The position numbers and the translations under genes were made by a program. A stretch of 9,603 bases of DNA from Opitutia bacterium (GTDB taxonomy: Bacteria > Verrucomicrobiota > Verrucomicrobiia > Opitutales > Opitutaceae), in contig JANXWT010000318.1 of NCBI GenBank assembly GCA_025351035.1, positions 1 to 9,603 of the forward strand, written 5' to 3'. The notes beneath the pieces are model-generated. The model was given only the letters and a program-made list of their open reading frames with translations, made no database searches and was not told the DNA's origin. Of the stretch, positions 6,282-9,603 are shown one piece after another; position 1 is the stretch's first letter, and the number at the start of each line of letters is the position of its first letter.

Positions 6282-6551
6282 ATGGCAAAAAAATCTGCTC
6301 GCAAACCTAACGCCGCTTTCATGAAGCCGGTTCAACCCGACGCTGCTCTCGCTGCTGTCGTTGGCTCAAATCCGCTGCCCCGCACGGAAATGACCAAGAA
6401 ACTCTGGGTCTACATCAAGAAGCATGGTCTCCAAGATAAGAAAAACAAACGCATGATCAATGCCGACGCTGCCCTGAAGGTTGTGTTTGGTGGCAAGGCT
6501 CAGGTCAGCATGTTTGACATGACCAAGCTGGTCAGCAAGCACGTCGCCTGA
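6282..6551 (+). CDS. SWIB/MDM2-domain protein
   Basis: This 89-residue protein starts with a basic MAKKSARKP tail and is then a single SWIB domain: FMKPVQPDAALAAVVG, PLPRTEMTKKLWVYIKKHGL, QDKKNKRMINAD, then KVVFGGKAQVSMFDMTKLVSKH (about residues 13-87). The 'LW.YIK...LQD..NKR.I..D' core is diagnostic. In eukaryotes SWIB domains belong to SWI/SNF remodelling complexes; in bacteria they occur as short stand-alone proteins or fused to topoisomerase I, notably in Chlamydiae and Verrucomicrobia. A chromatin- or nucleoid-related role is inferred only, supported by the small size and basic charge. The start could also be the ATG at 6267 (94 aa); the MAKK start resembles other members. Neither has a clear ribosome binding site. 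A very strong terminator follows, so this is a single-gene unit, probably well expressed. Confidence 0.92.
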   Translation: MAKKSARKPNAAFMKPVQPDAALAAVVGSNPLPRTEMTKKLWVYIKKHGLQDKKNKRMINADAALKVVFGGKAQVSMFDMTKLVSKHVA

Positions 6552-6575
6552 GTTCGCGGGAATTTTCCCACTTTG

Positions 6576-6615
6576 AAACCGCCGCAGCCCAAAGCTGCGG
6601 CGGTTTTTGTTTTTG
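6576..6615 (+). terminator. Strong Rho-independent terminator after the SWIB gene
   Basis: A perfect 13-bp stem pairs 6576-6588 (AAACCGCCGCAGC) with 6594-6606 (GCTGCGGCGGTTT) around a 5-base loop, followed by the T-rich tract TTGTTTTT. It starts 24 bases after the SWIB stop codon. The A-run on the 5' side is short, so it works mainly on the plus strand. Confidence 0.93.
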
Positions 6616-6703
6616 CGGAGGGCGGCGGTAACTGCGCACCACCAGGTCGCCCCGCTTCGCGCTTGGCTGGAGGAATTCCGGCCCTACGCTCTGCGTCGTC
6701 TTG

Positions 6704-7675
6704 ATGCACGCTCCGTTCCGCAGTCTTCACACGCAGGCCCTGCTCGGCTTGGTGCTTACCAATGCACTTTGGGCGCTCAGCTTTCCGCTCGTCAAGGGCA
6801 TCGTCTTTGCCCACCAGCAGGTGCTGCCAGGCAGCAGCAGTTGGTTTATCACCGCCTGCGCGATCGCGCCGCGTTTCGTGCTGGCGACGGCGGTGCTCGC
6901 GTTGATCCTCGGACGCTCATTGCGCGATCTGCGCCGGTCCGAGCTGAAGCAAGGTTTCCTGATCGGCCTCGCCGCCTCGGGTGGCATGCTCTTCCAGAAC
7001 GACGGCTTGCAGTTCACCGCGGCGTCCACGTCCGCGTTCCTCACGCAGTTTTCCGCGATCATGATTCCCCTTTGGGTGGCGCTGCGGATTCGCCGCTGGC
7101 CGTCACCCGTGACTTGGGTCGCTTGTATTCTCGTGCTGATCGGTGTCGGCGTGCTGGCGGACTTCGATCCGCGCACCATGCGGCTCGGGCGCGGCGAACT
7201 CGAGACACTCGTCTGCTCGGTGTTTTTCATGCTGCAGATTTTTGTGCTGGAGGACAAATCCTTCACCGGCAACCGCACGCTGCCGGTCACGATCACGATG
7301 TTCGCGACGGAGGCCGTGATCTTCACGGTGATGTCGTTCGCCACAGCGCCACAGACGGCCGATATGCTCGTGCCGTGGACTTCGCCGATCTGGGTTGGCT
7401 GCACGATTGCCCTCACGGTGTTCTGCACGCTCGGCGCGTTCACGCTGATGAACAAGTGGCAGCCCTACATCACCGCCACCGAGGCCGGGCTGCTCTACTG
7501 TCTCGAGCCGGTGTTCACCGCGGCGCTCGCACTCTTCCTGCCGGCGATGCTGTCGGGCTGGGGCGGTTTTGATTACCCCAACGAGACCGCGACGTTCGCG
7601 CTGCTCGCGGGCGGCGGACTCATCACTGCGGCCAACGTCCTCATCCAGCTCCGGCCACCGGCGAAGTCGGCGTAA
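6704..7675 (+). CDS. EamA/DMT-superfamily transporter
   Basis: The 323-residue product is an integral membrane protein with about ten helices in two EamA halves (about residues 8-150 and 165-312). Marks of the family are LTNALWALSFPLVK in helix 1, AASTSAFLTQFSAIMIPLWVAL in helices 3-4 of the first half and the matching ITATEAGLLYCLEPVFTAALALF in the second half, with the conserved Glu-Pro. Members export metabolites or amino acids, or take up sugars and other small molecules, so the substrate cannot be told. The usual 'GE' after the last EP helix is replaced by a longer loop (LSGWGGFDYPNETATF). The ATG at 6704 is preferred over the TTG just before it. No ribosome binding site is evident. The last 35 bases overlap the end of the convergent hydrolase gene. 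Confidence 0.9.
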   Translation: MHAPFRSLHTQALLGLVLTNALWALSFPLVKGIVFAHQQVLPGSSSWFITACAIAPRFVLATAVLALILGRSLRDLRRSELKQGFLIGLAASGGMLFQNDGLQFTAASTSAFLTQFSAIMIPLWVALRIRRWPSPVTWVACILVLIGVGVLADFDPRTMRLGRGELETLVCSVFFMLQIFVLEDKSFTGNRTLPVTITMFATEAVIFTVMSFATAPQTADMLVPWTSPIWVGCTIALTVFCTLGAFTLMNKWQPYITATEAGLLYCLEPVFTAALALFLPAMLSGWGGFDYPNETATFALLAGGGLITAANVLIQLRPPAKSA

Positions 7676-8408
7676 CGTCTGCCGGATTCAAGAATTTTCC
7701 GTTGCGCAGGAAGGCGCGCACTTGCGCGATTACCGCGCCGCGCCAGAGCATCACTGTGTGCGAGTGCGGCACGACGATAAAGTCCCGCATGCCGGCCAGC
7801 TTCGCCGATTCCACGGTGACGGCGCCGTCGTGCGGGCCGGTCAACTGGTGGCGGAAAAGTGGATTGAGGGTCGAACTCCCCGCGATGACACCTACGTCGT
7901 AATCCGCCGGCTCGAGCGTGCGCGCGATGCCGTCCGCGCCGGTGCCGAGTCGCGGCAGGTTGACGCCGGTGATCCAGCGGAACAGGGGCCGCTGCGCCGA
8001 GCGGTCGGCGGCGACGCTGCCGTGGTTGGGCGGACCGAGCATCACGACGCGGCCGAGATTCGCGGGTCGATGGTCGCGCAGGTAGAGCCGCAACACCAGA
8101 CTGCCCATCGAATGAGTCACGAAATGCAGACGTGGCGCCGACTCCACACCGAGTGCGCGCAGCCGCGCCGGCAGGTAATCGCCCGCGATCTCCTCGATCG
8201 GCAGCATGCGTGACGGATAGCTGAGGTTCACCACGCGATAGCCGTCCGCGCGCAGGGAGGTCGCGATGCGTTGCATCACCAGCGCTCGCATGGCGACGCC
8301 GTGCAGCAGCACGACGGTCTCGGTCGGCTTCGGGTTCGCAGCAGTGGCACGGGTCGCGGACATCAGGATCACACTAATCATCAAAGCCAGTCGGGCGAGT
8401 CTGCGCAT
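7641..8408 (-). CDS. Exported alpha/beta hydrolase (lipase/esterase-like)
   Basis: The ATG at 8408 gives 255 residues with a signal peptide: MRRLARLALMISVILMSATRATA, probably cut after ATA (about residue 23), so the enzyme acts in the periplasm or outside. The fold is alpha/beta hydrolase: VVLLHGVAM (HG motif, oxyanion hole, 36-37), nucleophile elbow HSMGS with Ser100 (Thr98 where a Gly is more common), then MLGPPNHGS, a 'HDGAV' loop with Asp194 and SHT with His217, giving a plausible Ser-Asp-His triad. The 'GPPNHGS' and 'PHDGAVTVESA' patterns match triacylglycerol lipase/PGAP1-like esterases. The substrate is unknown. A GTG at 8423 would add five residues and is less likely. The gene follows the second EamA gene by 18 bp and is probably co-transcribed with it; its 3' end overlaps the convergent transporter gene by 35 bp. 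Confidence 0.88.
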   Translation of the reverse strand: MRRLARLALMISVILMSATRATAANPKPTETVVLLHGVAMRALVMQRIATSLRADGYRVVNLSYPSRMLPIEEIAGDYLPARLRALGVESAPRLHFVTHSMGSLVLRLYLRDHRPANLGRVVMLGPPNHGSVAADRSAQRPLFRWITGVNLPRLGTGADGIARTLEPADYDVGVIAGSSTLNPLFRHQLTGPHDGAVTVESAKLAGMRDFIVVPHSHTVMLWRGAVIAQVRAFLRNGKFLNPADVTPTSPVAGAG

Positions 8409-8426
8409 GCGGCTTGCGACCACAAC

Positions 8427-9281
8427 TCACGACGTTGGTGCCGTCCCGGCGTGCCGGACCGACGCGAACGCCCGCCACGTGACGGCGGAAATGATCAGCG
8501 CACCCCCCGCGATGGCGAGCAGGGTTGGCTTTTCGCCGATGAAGAGCAGCACCCAAATGGGATTGAGCACCGGCTCGACTACGGGAATCAGCACGGCTTC
8601 GAGCGCCGTGACATGTTTGATCGCGCGCACGTAGAGCAGGTAGGGCAGACCCAACTGCAGCACGCCGAGCGCGAGCAGGGCGCCTAGTCCCTGCGCGGAG
8701 GGCAACGGGTGGCCCGCGGCAAACGGCAGCGCGATGACCGCGCCGAGCAGATTGCCGATGATGACCGACTCGATGGGCGAGCCGTCCCGCTGCTTGCGCA
8801 TGAGCATCGCCATGCAGGCGAAACTCACGCCGCTGAAAATCGCGAGGGCGTTGCCGACCGCGCCCTGCAACTCGAGGCCGTGCGCGAAAAACAAGCCCAT
8901 GCCCGCGAACACCGCGAGGATGGCAAGCCAATCGGCCTTGGTCGTGCGCTCGCCGAGCACCCACGCGCCGAGGAGCGCCACCCACACCGGCGCGGTGTAT
9001 TGGAGGAGGATCGCGTTGGCCGCGGAGGTGAGTTTGGTCGCGACCGCGAACGGCACGGTGCAACCGAGATAGGCGAGGGCTGCGCCAAGTTGCAGCGGCG
9101 ACCACGTGAAACGCAGCGGCCGGTGCACCGCGAGCAGGAACAGTCCCGCGATCAGCCCGCGCCCGCCCGCCACGGCGAGGGGCGGCCAGTCGATGTATTT
9201 GATCAGCACGCCGGCCGAGCTCCACAGCACGGCACAGATGAGCAGCAGGCCGACGGCCTTGGAGTGGGCGGGATCCTTCAC
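8427..9281 (-). CDS. EamA/DMT-superfamily transporter (second copy)
   Basis: This is a ten-helix EamA-family permease of about 284 residues when started at the GTG at 9281 (MKDPAHSKAVGLLLICAVLW). The two halves show family motifs: ALWSSAGVLIKYID, TSAANAILLQYTAPVWVALLGAWVLGERT in the first repeat and TALEAVLIPVVEPVLNPIWVLLFIGEKPT in the second, both with the conserved Pro and final 'GE'. It resembles RhaT/YdcZ-like drug/metabolite exporters; the substrate is unknown. An ATG at 9332 would add 17 residues (MPFRCFLRGGFLHGCAP) with codons rare in this window, and the frame stays open to 9389, so the short form is preferred but not certain. The protein is clearly diverged from the EamA protein at 6704-7675, so this is not a recent duplication. 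The hydrolase gene follows directly. Confidence 0.88.
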   Translation of the reverse strand: MKDPAHSKAVGLLLICAVLWSSAGVLIKYIDWPPLAVAGGRGLIAGLFLLAVHRPLRFTWSPLQLGAALAYLGCTVPFAVATKLTSAANAILLQYTAPVWVALLGAWVLGERTTKADWLAILAVFAGMGLFFAHGLELQGAVGNALAIFSGVSFACMAMLMRKQRDGSPIESVIIGNLLGAVIALPFAAGHPLPSAQGLGALLALGVLQLGLPYLLYVRAIKHVTALEAVLIPVVEPVLNPIWVLLFIGEKPTLLAIAGGALIISAVTWRAFASVRHAGTAPTS

Positions 9282-9485
9282 GGGCGCACAGCCATGAAGA
9301 AATCCGCCGCGAAGGAAACACCGAAACGGCATGCCCGGCGCGGGGTTCGGCGCAAATCTCCGGGCGGATTTGGCCGGGGACCGTCCCAAAGGTTTCCGAA
9401 AATTCTTTTAGTTGGTTCGGTCAAGTGGGGTGTTTAGAGTAATTGAGCGATCCTTCTCGCTTCGCTTTCCCAACGCCGATGCCCC

Positions 9486-9603
9486 TGACCTGACCCCGAA
9501 TTTTCGAGCCGCTTTTGGTGTTAGTCTGGGCCAAAGAAAGGACCCAGACCATGAAAGGCAAAAGACCGAAGACAAGATCCGCATTTTGCGGGCCGCCGAT
9601 AGC
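9486..9603 (+). mobile_element. Left end of an IS3-family-like insertion sequence (cut by window edge)
   Basis: TGACCTGACCCC at 9486-9497 has the TGACC...CCCC form of IS3-family terminal repeats, starting with TG. It is followed by a short leader, a good ribosome binding site AAAGGA (9537-9542) and an ATG at 9551 that opens an OrfA-like peptide. The right end, and so any target-site duplication, lies outside the window. The call rests on the tip plus the OrfA start; no transposase domain is fully visible. Confidence 0.6.
9551..9603 (+). pseudogene. IS3-like transposase orfA start, apparently frameshifted
   Basis: From the ATG the frame reads MKGKRPKT and then turns unlike the family. In the +2 frame from 9568 the sequence reads EDKIRILRAADS up to the window edge. 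IS3-type OrfA proteins commonly begin like 'MK.KR.T.E.KIRILREAD.G', so the two pieces together make the expected start but lie in different frames. A loss of one copy of a 7-base tandem repeat (GAAGACA) would explain this exactly, giving MKGKRPKTEDKIRILRAADS before the loss; this is inference. The copy is then probably inactive unless the shift is a sequencing error. Only 53 bases are visible. Confidence 0.5.

Noticed and set aside
6704..9281. Two EamA genes as a recent tandem duplication
   Set aside because: They lie on opposite strands, and their sequences share only family-level motifs.
8709..9437. Long plus-strand frame opposite the second EamA gene
   Set aside because: Charged His/Arg/Glu-rich translation without motifs; the opposite strand encodes a clear membrane transporter.

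Overview
This 9.6 kb window is GC-rich, densely coded bacterial chromosome. The best guess for its source is the Verrucomicrobia (Opitutaceae-like). The grounds are the small stand-alone SWIB-domain protein, a domain frequent in the PVC/Chlamydiae group, the RRM protein with a glycine-rich tail, and the codon bias. This assignment rests on gene content only. Most start codons have no clear Shine-Dalgarno sequence.

Layout. (1) Positions 1-2946, minus strand: an efflux operon read right to left. It encodes a TetR-family repressor, a lipoprotein HlyD/AcrA-type adaptor, an ABC ATPase and the first 61 codons of an ABC-2 permease cut by the window edge. The arrangement resembles the CecR/YbhGFSR group of exporters. 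A perfect 10-bp-arm inverted repeat at the 5' end of tetR is a good operator candidate. A second, unrelated 9-bp-arm palindrome lies in the unusual 195-bp gap between ATPase and permease. (2) Positions 3058-4885, plus strand: an MgtE-type magnesium channel followed 13 bp later by a DCC-family (DUF393) thiol-disulfide oxidoreductase-like protein. (3) Positions 4895-5434, minus strand: a glycine-rich RRM RNA-binding protein with a strong terminator and a foldable leader. (4) Positions 5568-6152, minus strand: a RimJ/RimL-like GNAT acetyltransferase whose conserved C-terminal tail is cut off by an in-frame TAG. (5) Positions 6282-6615, plus strand: the SWIB-domain protein and its strong terminator. 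(6) Positions 6704-9281: an EamA/DMT transporter on the plus strand that overlaps tail-to-tail with an exported alpha/beta hydrolase on the minus strand. A second EamA/DMT transporter lies just upstream of the hydrolase. (7) Positions 9486-9603: the left end of an IS3-like insertion sequence with a terminal sequence, an RBS and an apparently frameshifted orfA start, cut by the window edge. Positions 9282-9485 hold no gene that I can support.

The genes form small independent transcription units rather than one pathway. I see no CRISPR array, phage genes, toxin-antitoxin pair, tRNA or rRNA, and no clearly new multi-gene system. The observations most worth a check are the interrupted GNAT tail, the two palindromes of the efflux operon, the RRM-gene leader, the Asn-to-Lys change in the MgtE signature and the damaged IS3 orfA.
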